Below, in pieces: positions 27,169-35,394 of a stretch of 64,000 bases of DNA. Position numbers and translations under genes: made by a program. The notes under the pieces were generated by a model. That model saw only the letters and a list, made by a program, of their open reading frames with translations, was not told the origin of the DNA and did no database searches. The DNA comes from Poriferisodalis sp965221195. GTDB lineage: Bacteria > Actinomycetota > Acidimicrobiia > Acidimicrobiales > Poriferisodalaceae. The first letter of the stretch is position 1, and each line of letters begins with the position of its first letter. The DNA lies in the NCBI GenBank assembly GCA_965221195.1, contig OZ244864.1:868001-932000 (forward strand). Reading direction: 5' to 3'.

Positions 27169-28539
27169 GTGAAGTTTCCGCAGACCCCTCCAGATTTCGA
27201 TGCACTTCTCGCTCAGTTGGTGAATAACAGTGACGACGATGTGGTTCGGCGAGTGTTGTCGGCTCAGACTCCGTTGGATCCCAAAGGTCGATATCTCCAT
27301 TGGGACGAGATACGGCGTCGGGACCCGCCGGACGGACTCACACATGAGGAGTGGTGGCTGCGAACTCGACTAGGTCGGCGCGCCCTTGAGCGGCCGGTGT
27401 CGTTGCGCGGAGTGGACGGGAAGCCATTCAGCCTCTGCATGGTGGACCCGTTGCTGCAGTCTCTTCACACCATCGACCAGTCGGCATCGGGGGCGGTCTT
27501 AGCCGATGAGCCTCTCGTCGCCACCGGCAATCGTGACCGTTACATTGTTCGCTCATTGATCGAGGAGGCAGTTGCGTCAAGCCAGTTGGAGGGTGCCAGC
27601 ACGACTCGCGCTGATGCAAAGCGAATGCTCCTAGAACAACGCCAGCCGCTTGACCGCAGTGAGCGGATGATCTTCAACAATTTTGCCGCGATGAACGCCG
27701 TTCTAAAACTCGTGCGTTCCGAGTCGCCCTTGACGGTGTCTGCTGTCACGGAGTTGCACCGAATCTTTACAACAGACACGCTCAAAGACCCATCGGACGC
27801 TGGGCGGGTACAAACACCTAACGAGAAACGTATTGCCGTTTTCTGGCCCGATGGCACCTCAAATGAACCGCGCGTTCATGTGCCTCCACCTGCTGAGGAA
27901 CTGCCTGGGCGGTTAGAGCTTATGTGTGCCTTTGCGAATGGCGATAATGATGATGGCTTTGTTCATCCAGTGGTCCGCGCAGTTGTGCTGCATTTCTGGT
28001 TGGCATACGATCATCCATTTGTCGATGGCAACGGTCGTTTGGCCCGGTCTTTGTTCTATTGGTCTATGCTGCGATCCAAATATTGGCTCACTGAATTTCT
28101 GACAGTGTCGTCAATCTTGCGTCAAGCACCGGCGCAGTATGCGAGGTCATTTCTCTTGACCGAGACAGACGGGAATGATCTCACCTATTTCGTGCTGTAT
28201 CAAGTCGGAGTTATCCATCGCGCTATAGAGGCCCTTCGCGAATATTTGATAGCCAAACAAGCCGAGATTCGTGATGTTGAGGGGCTCTTGTCGGGTAGAG
28301 CGGATATCAATCATCGCCAGCGCGACATTCTCGCCGTTGCGCTGCGCGACGCGAATTCTGTGTTTGTTATCGCTGGCCATCAGAACAAACATCGCGTGAC
28401 TTATCAGACCGCCCGCACCGACCTCCTGGACCTCGCTAGCCAAGGATTTCTGAGGAAGATCCGCGATGGCAAGTCGTTCCGATTCATTCCGTCTCCAGAT
28501 TTGGCAGACAAAGTTCGCGCTCTTGGAGGCCCATCTTGA
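27169..28539 (+). CDS. Fic family protein (probable AMP-transferase)
   Basis: The protein of 456 residues carries a complete Fic motif, HPFVDGNGRLAR, at about residue 282, containing the catalytic His and the nucleotide-binding GNGR. Most Fic proteins transfer AMP onto target proteins. A [S/T]xxxE[G/N]-type inhibitory helix is present at about residue 137 (SSQLEG), N-terminal to the Fic core, so activity is probably self-restrained (class II arrangement). The C-terminus from about residue 385 looks like a winged helix (HRVTYQTARTDLLDLASQGF), as in many Fic-HTH proteins. The GTG at 27169 has AGGAA upstream; the preceding 27065-27110 is very A+T-rich and probably holds the promoter. The gene is less G+C-rich than core genes. 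The target is unknown. Confidence 0.92.
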   Translation: MKFPQTPPDFDALLAQLVNNSDDDVVRRVLSAQTPLDPKGRYLHWDEIRRRDPPDGLTHEEWWLRTRLGRRALERPVSLRGVDGKPFSLCMVDPLLQSLHTIDQSASGAVLADEPLVATGNRDRYIVRSLIEEAVASSQLEGASTTRADAKRMLLEQRQPLDRSERMIFNNFAAMNAVLKLVRSESPLTVSAVTELHRIFTTDTLKDPSDAGRVQTPNEKRIAVFWPDGTSNEPRVHVPPPAEELPGRLELMCAFANGDNDDGFVHPVVRAVVLHFWLAYDHPFVDGNGRLARSLFYWSMLRSKYWLTEFLTVSSILRQAPAQYARSFLLTETDGNDLTYFVLYQVGVIHRAIEALREYLIAKQAEIRDVEGLLSGRADINHRQRDILAVALRDANSVFVIAGHQNKHRVTYQTARTDLLDLASQGFLRKIRDGKSFRFIPSPDLADKVRALGGPS

Positions 28540-28811
28540 GCCTGAGCGTTTCCGACCTAGTGAAAGATTGCCAACGTTCAACTCCCAAAGCGGCTTCGGT
28601 TGGCTCTCAACCGCCGACCTTTCCCACCTCCAACACGGCCCGGCCAACCACAGGCGCACTTTAGACGGGCCAGAAGTCATGCATCCTAAGTGTTGGATTT
28701 TCTTTACTCTCAAAGTCAAATTATCTACACTCTTAGGCGTCGGCACCGACCCGAAGACGGCAGTGGGGTTGGCGAACCGGTCCGACAACGACAAGTGCGG
28801 GAGGTGTGCTG

Positions 28812-30125
28812 ATGGAGTCTGCGGAATCGGAGTCAGAAATGAGCGGCGCAGCCGCGAGGCTCACTCCTGCCGGCTATCGACCTCGGGTTGTCGACGCTTT
28901 GATCGCAGAGCAGCTACGCGCAGTGGGTGCAGTGCTCATCGAGGGGCCCAAAGGATGCGGCAAGACTTGGACGGGACTTCGGCACGCCCGCAGCGTCGTC
29001 CGTTTTGATGCCGACATTTCGGTTCGCAACCTCGTTGACATCAGCCCTGATGCTGTACTTGACGGCAGCCGCCCTCGACTGCTTGACGAATGGCAACTCG
29101 TTCCCGCCATATGGAACCATGTCCGTCACGCCTGTGACCATGCCGCCGAGCCGGGTCAGTTCCTGCTTACCGGCTCGGCAATGCCAGCCAACGACACAAT
29201 GCGCCATTCCGGAGCGGGTCGCATAGCGCGGACACGCCTGCGCCCGATGTCGCTGTTTGAGTCGCAGATGTCAACCGGGCAAGTCTCGTTCGCCGCGCTG
29301 CTGGAAGGCGAGCCAGTCGACCCCGGCCGAGCCGAACCTGAGTTTCGCGATGTGCTTGACGCTCTGTGCGTCGGCGGATGGCCCTGGCTCACGGCGGCCT
29401 CACCCGTTGAAGCGCAGCGGCGACAGCGCGAGTACCTAGACGAAATACGAAACGTTCAGATCAACGGCGACTCGCCGCGCAGCCGAGACCCGGTGCTTGT
29501 CGAACGTCTCATAGTTTCGTTGGCGCGCAACACCGCCGCCACCGTGCCGGTCTCACGGGTTGCTGCTGAGAGCGGAGGTGAAAAACCGCTGAACCACCAG
29601 ACCGCACGCGCGTATCTTGATGCATTACACCAGCTCTTCGTTATCGAAGATCAGCCCGCATGGGCGACGCATTTGCGCTCACGTTCGCGGCTCACCAAAT
29701 CGCCCAAGCGGCACTTTGTAGATCCGTCTTTGGCTGCTGCCGTGCTAAGGGCAAATCCGAACGCCCTGTTAGGTGATCTGGAGACCTGCGGGCTGTTGTT
29801 TGAGTCGCTCGTGGTGCGTGACCTGCGCGTCTATGCCGAAGCTGCTGACTGTGACGTCTCCCACTACCGACTCGACAACGGCACCGAGGCCGATGCCATC
29901 ATCAGTCAGCGTTTTGAGGGCGCGTGGATTGCTGTTGAAGTCAAGCTTTCTCCGTCGCCCGATTCCATCGATGCAGCCGCTGCGTCTCTGCGACGAGCCG
30001 TCAACAGCATTGACATAGCACGCACGGGTGCTCCGGCTGCACTGCTGGTAGTGACCCCCGTCGGTTACGTCTACACCCGGCCTGACGGTGTCACGGTTGT
30101 GCCCATCACACTGCTTGGCCCTTGA
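28812..30125 (+). CDS. AAA-type ATPase with DUF4143 C-terminal domain
   Basis: The N-terminal half is an AAA-like P-loop domain with Walker A in IEGPKGCGKTWTG and the Walker B-like RPRLLDEWQ, followed by LLTGSAMP. The C-terminal half matches the DUF4143 arrangement: GLLFESLVVRDLRVYAE and then YRLDNGTEADAII with IAVEVKLS, which has the D-x(n)-ExK look of a PD-(D/E)XK nuclease fold. The family is widespread in accessory regions, but its role is not established. The ATG at 28812 is preceded by GGGAGG. The gene lies 270 bases downstream of Fic; that spacer contains an A+T-rich stretch near 28696-28735 that could be a promoter. Confidence 0.85.
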   Translation: MESAESESEMSGAAARLTPAGYRPRVVDALIAEQLRAVGAVLIEGPKGCGKTWTGLRHARSVVRFDADISVRNLVDISPDAVLDGSRPRLLDEWQLVPAIWNHVRHACDHAAEPGQFLLTGSAMPANDTMRHSGAGRIARTRLRPMSLFESQMSTGQVSFAALLEGEPVDPGRAEPEFRDVLDALCVGGWPWLTAASPVEAQRRQREYLDEIRNVQINGDSPRSRDPVLVERLIVSLARNTAATVPVSRVAAESGGEKPLNHQTARAYLDALHQLFVIEDQPAWATHLRSRSRLTKSPKRHFVDPSLAAAVLRANPNALLGDLETCGLLFESLVVRDLRVYAEAADCDVSHYRLDNGTEADAIISQRFEGAWIAVEVKLSPSPDSIDAAAASLRRAVNSIDIARTGAPAALLVVTPVGYVYTRPDGVTVVPITLLGP

Positions 30126-30135
30126 CCGGCCACCG

Positions 30136-30229
30136 AGTGCCGGCGGAGGTTTGGAACAATTTGGAACTGAACCACCGCACTTGCCTCGCCCGTTGTGCCG
30201 AATGAGAAGGGCTGACGCAAGGCATTGAA
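30136..30229 (+). pseudogene. Remnant of a HigA-like antitoxin gene
   Basis: The translation VPAEVWNNLELNHRTCLARC matches residues about 70-90 of the intact HigA-like protein encoded at 33298-34389 (VPAEVWNNLELSYRAYLTRC), followed by an in-frame stop. DNA similarity extends over about 90 bases (compare 33509-33602). Confidence 0.8.
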
Positions 30230-30536
30230 TGGCCCACGTTCCGACCACGGCATAGAACGCGGCAACAGCACTTGAGCCGGAAGCCCGAGGTGATGCATGT
30301 CGCTTGGACATCTGCCGACGCGACTGGCTGTGGCCATGGCGACTGTGACGAACTTGAGACGCTCGTGCGTATCGCTGTGCCGCCTGCTGACGCGGCTCCC
30401 GACAGCCCGGCACGCGCGTATTTCGTGGTGGCTCTTTGTCGTGTGCGTGCGACAATGAGCGCATGGGAGTCCAGATAGCAGCGTCGATACAGCCGAATAC
30501 ACGCAACGACGAAATGGGCAAGCGTGTCGGAGTGCT

Positions 30537-30585
30537 CGTCGAGGTTGATTTCTTTGGGTCAGGCTTCGGTGCATTCGCCGTGGTA
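30537..30585 (-). pseudogene. Remnant of sdhB (third cysteine cluster region)
   Basis: On the minus strand this reads HGECTEA, a stop, then PKEINLDE, matching HGECTEACPKEISLDF of intact sdhB (about 34609-34655). It includes a 23-base identical run. Between it and the higA remnant (30230-30536) I see no recognisable gene. Confidence 0.75.
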
Positions 30586-30626
30586 TTTTCTAGATGCGTG
30601 ACCCAAGCCAAAGGACACACAAGACG

Positions 30627-31148
30627 GTGTGGAAAATTAAGCTTGCGGTGTTAACTAGTATGGTTCTGCTAACAACTACGGCGCTGTCAACTGTCGCTTC
30701 AGCAGAGAACGAAGAACCCTCTCTGGATCGTTTGTTCGAGAAACCTAAGGGGCAAGCCGCTTGGTCTTGGCCCAATTGCACATACGAATCTAAGATTGAT
30801 CATCCTCATTTGTCTAGCAGCAATCCAAACCACGCTTCAGTGCATGGCTACTGGATCAAAACTGGAGGTAGTTGCACCACAGCGACGGTTACCACGCAAT
30901 TGCAAGCGTATCTTTGCTCTGACCCATGGGGCCACAATTGCGGATGGACAACTGTTGCTAAAAGTATTCGGTCGGGAGTTCGCCCCGGGGGTGGTTCGGG
31001 CAAGCGCGCTACTGCACAGGCACCCTGTGTTTCCAATCGAAATGCTCATTGGCGAGGTGTCGTGGATGTGGACATTGACGGACAATGGGATGGCGGAAGA
31101 AAGGAGGTTTCCGCTGTCATAAGTTTTGCATGCGCTGTGACGGTCTAA
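30627..31148 (+). CDS. Secreted Cys-containing small protein, unknown function
   Basis: A 173-residue protein with a clear Sec signal peptide (WKIKLAVLTSMVLLTTTALS, cleavage near TVASA-EN). The mature part has six cysteines (in WPNCTY, GGSCTT, YLCSDPWGHNCGW, APCVSN and FACAV), which suggests disulfide bonds outside the cell. I do not recognise the family. The gene is markedly A+T-richer than its neighbours, suggesting recent acquisition. The GTG at 30627 puts the signal peptide at the N-terminus; an ATG at 30594 would add 11 polar residues and has no ribosome site. It is followed after 9 bases by two tandem paralogous genes, an arrangement that recalls toxin/immunity loci, though no toxin motif is visible. 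Confidence 0.65.
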   Translation: MWKIKLAVLTSMVLLTTTALSTVASAENEEPSLDRLFEKPKGQAAWSWPNCTYESKIDHPHLSSSNPNHASVHGYWIKTGGSCTTATVTTQLQAYLCSDPWGHNCGWTTVAKSIRSGVRPGGGSGKRATAQAPCVSNRNAHWRGVVDVDIDGQWDGGRKEVSAVISFACAVTV

Positions 31149-31157
31149 AATACGAGA

Positions 31158-31529
31158 ATGTCTGCTCAACGTATCATTGAAATAGGTGCGGTATGCGAAA
31201 TAGAGTATCCTCTTAATTCCTACAGAGTTCGAGAGTATGTTGAACTAGAGGATGGGCAGCGAGTCTTTTGGAAAGCTGATCGTGGTTGGAATAGTAGCGG
31301 TAAGCCAGAAGAGACTGGACCCGGCTACGATATAGTTCGTCAGACTATATACGTTCTTGAAGACGATGACGAAACCCGCACCTGTTACTTTGAATTAATT
31401 GTTGCCAAGCTGAAAGAACTTGGTCTAGATTTCGATGTACGAACTTTGTATGAGGCACCATTTCGGATAGAATTAGGTCCGAAAATACAGCACTTGTTGC
31501 GGGAAGATTCTTCTCGAATTGTTCAATAG
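31158..31529 (+). CDS. Small cytoplasmic protein, first of two tandem paralogs
   Basis: A 123-residue acidic protein starting MSAQRIIEIGAVCEIEYPLN. It has no signal peptide and no transmembrane segment. It is followed 15 bases later by a near-identical paralog, and preceded by a secreted Cys-containing protein. Conserved blocks shared with the paralog are GAVCEIEYPLNSYR, RGW and the C-terminal FELIVAKLKELGLDFDVRTL. The codon use and base composition are A+T-rich like the gene before it. I do not recognise the family. Position and duplication would fit an immunity protein, but this is only context. Confidence 0.65.
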   Translation: MSAQRIIEIGAVCEIEYPLNSYRVREYVELEDGQRVFWKADRGWNSSGKPEETGPGYDIVRQTIYVLEDDDETRTCYFELIVAKLKELGLDFDVRTLYEAPFRIELGPKIQHLLREDSSRIVQ

Positions 31530-31544
31530 TTTGTGATGTGACTT

Positions 31545-31922
31545 ATGAACATGTCTGCTCAACGTATCACTGAAATAGGTGCGGTATGCGAAATAGAATA
31601 TCCTCTTAATTCCTACAGACTTCGAGAGTATGTCAAACTAGAGAACGGACAGCGAGTCTTTTGGAGATTCGATCGCGGTTGGAGTGGTAGCGGTAAGCCA
31701 GAAGAGATTGGACCTGGCTGTTTTATCGTTCGTCAGGCTATGTACAATCTTGAAAGCGATGAAGTAACCTCCACTAGCTATTTTGAATTAATTGTCGTCA
31801 AGCTGAAAGAACTTGGTCTAGACTTCGATGTACGAACTTTGTATGAGGCACCATTTCGGATAGAATTCAGTCCGAAACTGCGAAACTTGCTGCGGGAAGC
31901 TTCTTCTCAAATCGTTCAGTAG
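31545..31922 (+). CDS. Small cytoplasmic protein, second of two tandem paralogs
   Basis: A 125-residue protein (MNMSAQRITEIGAVCEIEY) that is largely identical to the product of the preceding gene. The differences cluster in the middle: RFDRGWSGSG against KADRGWNSSG, and EIGPGCFIVRQAMYNLESDE against ETGPGYDIVRQTIYVLEDDD. The two ends are nearly unchanged (LKELGLDFDVRTLYEAPFRI in both). The DNA duplication includes the start region and the stop context. Divergence limited to a central patch could reflect selection for different partners. The start may be the second ATG at 31551, which is the position equivalent to the start of the first copy. Confidence 0.65.
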   Translation: MNMSAQRITEIGAVCEIEYPLNSYRLREYVKLENGQRVFWRFDRGWSGSGKPEEIGPGCFIVRQAMYNLESDEVTSTSYFELIVVKLKELGLDFDVRTLYEAPFRIEFSPKLRNLLREASSQIVQ

Positions 31923-31974
31923 TTTGTGGATGTGATCGAGGGCGAAATCTACCGGCTATCTGGTTGAATTTCAT

Positions 31975-32022
31975 GACCTGCGCGTGCGGCAGACCTAGCG
32001 GTGGTTAGTGCTGGTCGGTGAG
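31975..32022. repeat. 48-bp direct repeat, copy 1 (matches sdhB 3' end)
   Basis: Matches 34510-34557 with three substitutions. It contains the last five codons of sdhB (LTDQH-stop here, LTGQH-stop in sdhB, minus strand) and about 30 bases of sequence downstream of it. Confidence 0.85.
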
Positions 32023-32773
32023 CGAGATTGAAACGAAAGAGGTGCAAGTGCCGTCTGGTTGTACTGATGAAGTCGTCTGTGATTGGTTGCAGACTGGAAA
32101 GGTCAACATCCTCAACGTGCATGTCTTCCAAGTCGTGACGAGGCCTTTGATCCCATCCTGAGGCGATGAGTGGCCCAACCACCGACCGGGTTTGCTCAAC
32201 GAGCAGTTTGTACGCCTTCCCGACAGACTGAGACTCGATAGTGAGGATGGCGATGTAGCGATTCAGTTTTCCTTGAACGACCGAGAGCGCTCTGGATATG
32301 TCACTCCGTTCTGTGCCGATCTCTCGGCGCTGTGACCGGAAACTCGATTCGCACATGCCGAAGTTCGCATCCTGGCGGTGTTACGCCCCAGCGATACTGC
32401 AGTCCGCCATGGATTGCGCGGCGGGGCACCTGCAGCCCGGCTACGTGCCGTCGAGCGTCGCCTTCGAATCGCAGGCGGTCCACGAAGCGGCCATACCAAG
32501 GCCCTGGATTATGCAGCGGATGCACGACATCCGCCGTAAGAGCGAGTTGATTTGACAGGCGTTGAATCGGGTGTCGTGCCTGCGATCAACGTTCCGCTCT
32601 TGGTAATGGACAAAGAACCGTTGTCAACGATTGCTTGATGAACAGCGGCAGCGTCGGGAGAGAGCAATGGCTGAATGAGTTTCCAGAAGATGCCGGTCGC
32701 GTGCCTCGGCCAGTGACGACGGATCCGCAGCGATGCTTCCGCAGATGGCCTCAAGCTGTGTCAGTGCGTTCAT
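32023..32773 (-). pseudogene. Probable decayed minus-strand gene(s), unidentified
   Basis: An ATG at 32773 with AAGGAGA upstream opens MNALTQLEAICGSIAADPSS, then the frame degenerates to low-likelihood sequence and stops. A second frame (32509-32754) reads FWKLIQPLLSPDAAAVHQAI and ITKSGTLIAGTTPDSTP, and a third (31949-32356) reads ALSVVQGKLNRYIAILTIES, both plausible protein. This looks like one or two genes broken by frameshifts. The first residues and the SGTLIAGTT segment faintly recall nucleotidyltransferases, but the evidence is too weak to name it. The last frame now runs into the 48-bp repeat. Confidence 0.4.
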
Positions 32774-32811
32774 GGTGCTATCTTTCTCCTTGATGAGAGT
32801 ATGCAAGTCGC

Positions 32812-32858
32812 ATTGCATGTCAGTATACCTGATACGTAACTAAAACTAGTGTATACGA
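32812..32858. promoter_or_regulatory. Putative divergent operator/promoter of the HigBA-like operon
   Basis: The A+T-rich stretch contains two GTATAC hexamers (32821-32826 and 32851-32856) and an imperfect palindrome TCAGTATACCTGA (32818-32830). It separates the toxin-antitoxin operon from the decayed minus-strand gene. HigA-type antitoxins commonly repress their own promoter through such sites. Confidence 0.4.
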
Positions 32859-32939
32859 CTGCACCTCCTGATTCTATAGCTAACGCATCACCCTCGTGCT
32901 CATTGCGGACGGGTCCGCCCCACCTACTAGGAGCATTAC

Positions 32940-33272
32940 GTGGAGGTTCTCTTCGCAACGCGCAAGTTGCAGCGACGGTTCGGCTCCGTGGCCGAGACGC
33001 GCAAGGCGTACGGAGACCAGATGGCCAAGAAGATTGCGCTGCGCCTGCAGCAGCTGGAGGCTGCCCGCCACTTGGACGATCTGCGCCATTTGCCGGGACG
33101 TTGGCACGAGCTGACTGGCGATCTTCAAGGTCATCTGGCGTGCGATCTCACAGGGCCTCACCGCCTAATCGTTCGGCCTACCGAAGAGCCGCTACCACGC
33201 AACTCGCAAGGTGGCCTCGACTGGTCCGCAGTCGACAGCGTGACCGTTACCGACATCGACGACTACCACTGA
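32940..33272 (+). CDS. HigB/RelE-type toxin of a type II toxin-antitoxin system
   Basis: A 110-residue basic protein of the RelE/HigB superfamily, normally ribosome-dependent mRNA interferases. Typical features are the N-terminal MEVLFATRKLQRRFG, a long helical middle (KKIALRLQQLEAARHLDDL) and the strand-turn LACDLTGPHRLIVRP near the C-terminus. The GTG at 32940 has AGGAG at about nine bases upstream. It precedes its antitoxin by 25 bases, toxin first, the HigBA order. Expression is probably repressed by the downstream HTH protein via the upstream palindromic sequences. Confidence 0.85.
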   Translation: MEVLFATRKLQRRFGSVAETRKAYGDQMAKKIALRLQQLEAARHLDDLRHLPGRWHELTGDLQGHLACDLTGPHRLIVRPTEEPLPRNSQGGLDWSAVDSVTVTDIDDYH

Positions 33273-33297
33273 CCACAACACTCAGGAGAAACGCAAC

Positions 33298-34389
33298 ATG
33301 GGCACCCGCACACAGACCGGCTACTCCTACGAACCAGACTTCGTGTACCCGCCGGGTGAGACGTTGATGGAGTGGCTTGACGAGCGCGGCATGACCCAAG
33401 CCGAACTTGCCGTTCGCTTGGGCTTGTCAGCCAAGCACATCAATCAGATCATCAAGGGAGCGGCACCTATCACCACCGAGACTGCACTGGGCTTGGAACA
33501 GGTGACCCGGGTGCCAGCGGAGGTCTGGAACAACTTGGAACTGAGCTACCGCGCTTACCTCACCCGTTGTGCCGAGGGCGAGCGATTGGCGCAAGACATC
33601 GGCTGGCTCAATGAGGTTCCCGTCAAGGAACTCGTGAAGCGGGAACGGATCGAAAGGGGAACTGTGGGCGCAGAGCGCGTCAAGGAGGTTTGCTCGTTCT
33701 TCGGGGTTGCGAGCGTCGAAGTTTGGCGTGACCTTTGGCAGCAGCCAGCTGCTGCCTATCGAGCGTCCAAAGCATTTGCCAAGAACCCGGGAGCGGTAGC
33801 TGCGTGGCTGCGCATCGGAGAGCTTGAAGGCTTGAAGATCGAATGCGAAGAGTTCAGCAAATCGGCGCTTCGAGCCGCGCTGCCCGACCTCCGTACCTTG
33901 ACGAACGAACCCGAGCCGTCAGTTTGGGTGCCGCGCTTGCGAGAGCGCCTAAGCCAAGTCGGCGTTGCCTTCGTGGTTGAGCCGGAGCTTCCGCAGTGTC
34001 GGCTGAACGGCGCAACTCGGTGGCTTGGGCCGCACAAGGCTTTGATACAACTCAGCACCCGCCATAAGAGCCACGACGTCGCTTGGTTCACGCTGTTCCA
34101 CGAGATCGGGCATCTACTGTTGCATTCCAAGAAGCAGACGTTCATCAATGACGGCGACAGCGTCGGCGCAGTCGAGCAGGAAGCTGATGCGTTTGCTTCC
34201 CGAGCACTCATCCCACCTGAACGCGAGCCTGAACTCGCGCAGTTGAACTCGGCTGCGGATGTGAAGCGATTTGCCAATCTGATCGGTACTGCGCCGGGAA
34301 TCGTCGTCGGGCGTCTGCAGCAGATGGATTGGTGGCAGCGCTCCAAAGGCAACGAACTGCGCTGGCCCTTCAACTGGCCACCCTCATGA
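33298..34389 (+). CDS. HigA-like antitoxin: XRE HTH fused to ImmA/IrrE (M78) metallopeptidase domain
   Basis: Residues about 20-85 are an XRE-type helix-turn-helix (MTQAELAVRLGLSAKHINQII). The C-terminal half has the M78 zinc-peptidase signature in WFTLFHEIGHLLLH (HEIGH), followed by EQEADAFASRALIP with the third metal ligand. It therefore combines DNA binding and antitoxin function with a putative protease, about 363 residues against about 100 for minimal HigA. The upstream toxin lies 25 bases away. Similar HTH-M78 proteins act as repressors removed by self- or cross-cleavage. A decayed copy of its middle lies at 30136-30229, so the locus was duplicated in the past. Confidence 0.88.
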   Translation: MGTRTQTGYSYEPDFVYPPGETLMEWLDERGMTQAELAVRLGLSAKHINQIIKGAAPITTETALGLEQVTRVPAEVWNNLELSYRAYLTRCAEGERLAQDIGWLNEVPVKELVKRERIERGTVGAERVKEVCSFFGVASVEVWRDLWQQPAAAYRASKAFAKNPGAVAAWLRIGELEGLKIECEEFSKSALRAALPDLRTLTNEPEPSVWVPRLRERLSQVGVAFVVEPELPQCRLNGATRWLGPHKALIQLSTRHKSHDVAWFTLFHEIGHLLLHSKKQTFINDGDSVGAVEQEADAFASRALIPPEREPELAQLNSAADVKRFANLIGTAPGIVVGRLQQMDWWQRSKGNELRWPFNWPPS

Positions 34390-34509
34390 CCAAGGCTGAG
34401 CCCTGCCAGACGGCGCTTGAGTCGTAGTCCCAAGCTGATGGATGTTGCCTAGCCGACTGCCATCAGCGCCCTTAGGTGAGGTACGCGCAATATTCCGTGG
34501 TGATTTTGC

Positions 34510-34557
34510 GACCGGCGCGTGCGGCAGACCTAGCGGCGGTTAGTGCTGGCCGGTGAG
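34510..34557. repeat. 48-bp direct repeat, copy 2 (overlaps the sdhB 3' end)
   Basis: Pair of 31975-32022 (three substitutions in 48). Together they bracket a 2.5-kb segment with the toxin-antitoxin pair and the decayed gene, as expected if DNA was inserted at the sdhB 3' end with part of the gene end duplicated. Confidence 0.8.
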
Positions 34558-35394
34558 TTTGCGGTTTTTGATTTTGGCTCTGACGTAGTCGCGGTTCATA
34601 AACGCGATGAAATCGAGACTGATCTCCTTCGGGCAGGCTTCGGTGCATTCGCCGTGATTGGTACATGACCCAAAGTACTGCTCCATGGTCTCGACCATGG
34701 CTTCGGTGCGTTGCCAGCGTTGTGGTTGTCCTTGAGGGATGAGGTTGAGGTGCGCCAGTTTTGCTGAGGTGAACAGTTGCGCTGCGGAGTTGGGGCACGC
34801 CGCCACACACGCGCCGCAGCCGATGCACGCCGCCGCGTCGAACGATGTATCTGCGGCCTCTTTGGGTACCGGGGTGAGGTTGGCGTCGCTCGCCGCGCCG
34901 GTGTTGACAGAGATAAAGCCACCGGCTTCGATGATGCGGTCGAACGCACTGCGGTCTACCACAAGGTCGCGCACCACTCCGAATGCCTTCGCCCGGAACG
35001 GCTCCACCGTGATCACATCGCCGTCGGAGAATTTGCGCATGTGCAGTTGGCAGGTGGTGGTAGCGGCTTCGTGACCGTGCGCTCGACCGTTGATCATCAA
35101 GCTGCAAGTGCCACAGATACCTTCCCGGCAGTCGTGATCGAACTCAATCGGCACCCCGCCGTCGTCGAGCACCCGCTCGTTGATCACATCAAGCAGCTCC
35201 AGAAACGACATTTCCTCGCTGACATCTGGGGCATCGAACGTCTCGAAACGACCCGGCGCATCAGGACCATCCTGACGCCATATGCGCAGTGTCAGATTCA
35301 AGGTGCCGACATGGGAATGCTGGCTGTTCTGGTCGGTTGGCCCATCCGGGCTGGTTCGACCGTTTTGTGAGCGCTGGCCGTTTGTTTCGCTCAC
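34540..35394 (-). CDS. sdhB: Succinate dehydrogenase/fumarate reductase iron-sulfur subunit
   Basis: SdhB passes electrons from the flavoprotein to the membrane subunit. All three cluster-binding sets are visible: [2Fe-2S] in CREGICGTCSLMINGRAHGH...TTTCQ, then CIGCGACVAACPNS and CTNHGECTEACPKE for the [4Fe-4S] and [3Fe-4S] clusters. The N-terminal about 30 residues are a polar Gln/Asn/Ser-rich extension. It overlaps sdhA by four bases and ends an sdhC-sdhA-sdhB transcript. Its 3' end is the boundary of the accessory island, and fragments of it occur at 30537 and 31975. Confidence 0.96.
   Translation of the reverse strand: MSETNGQRSQNGRTSPDGPTDQNSQHSHVGTLNLTLRIWRQDGPDAPGRFETFDAPDVSEEMSFLELLDVINERVLDDGGVPIEFDHDCREGICGTCSLMINGRAHGHEAATTTCQLHMRKFSDGDVITVEPFRAKAFGVVRDLVVDRSAFDRIIEAGGFISVNTGAASDANLTPVPKEAADTSFDAAACIGCGACVAACPNSAAQLFTSAKLAHLNLIPQGQPQRWQRTEAMVETMEQYFGSCTNHGECTEACPKEISLDFIAFMNRDYVRAKIKNRKLTGQH

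Noticed and set aside
28147..28794. 215-codon minus-strand frame after the Fic gene
   Set aside because: Largely antisense to the Fic 3' end; no ribosome site or recognisable domain.
29769..30620. 283-codon minus-strand open frame
   Set aside because: Mostly antisense to the DUF4143 ATPase and the decayed spacer; composition is not protein-like.
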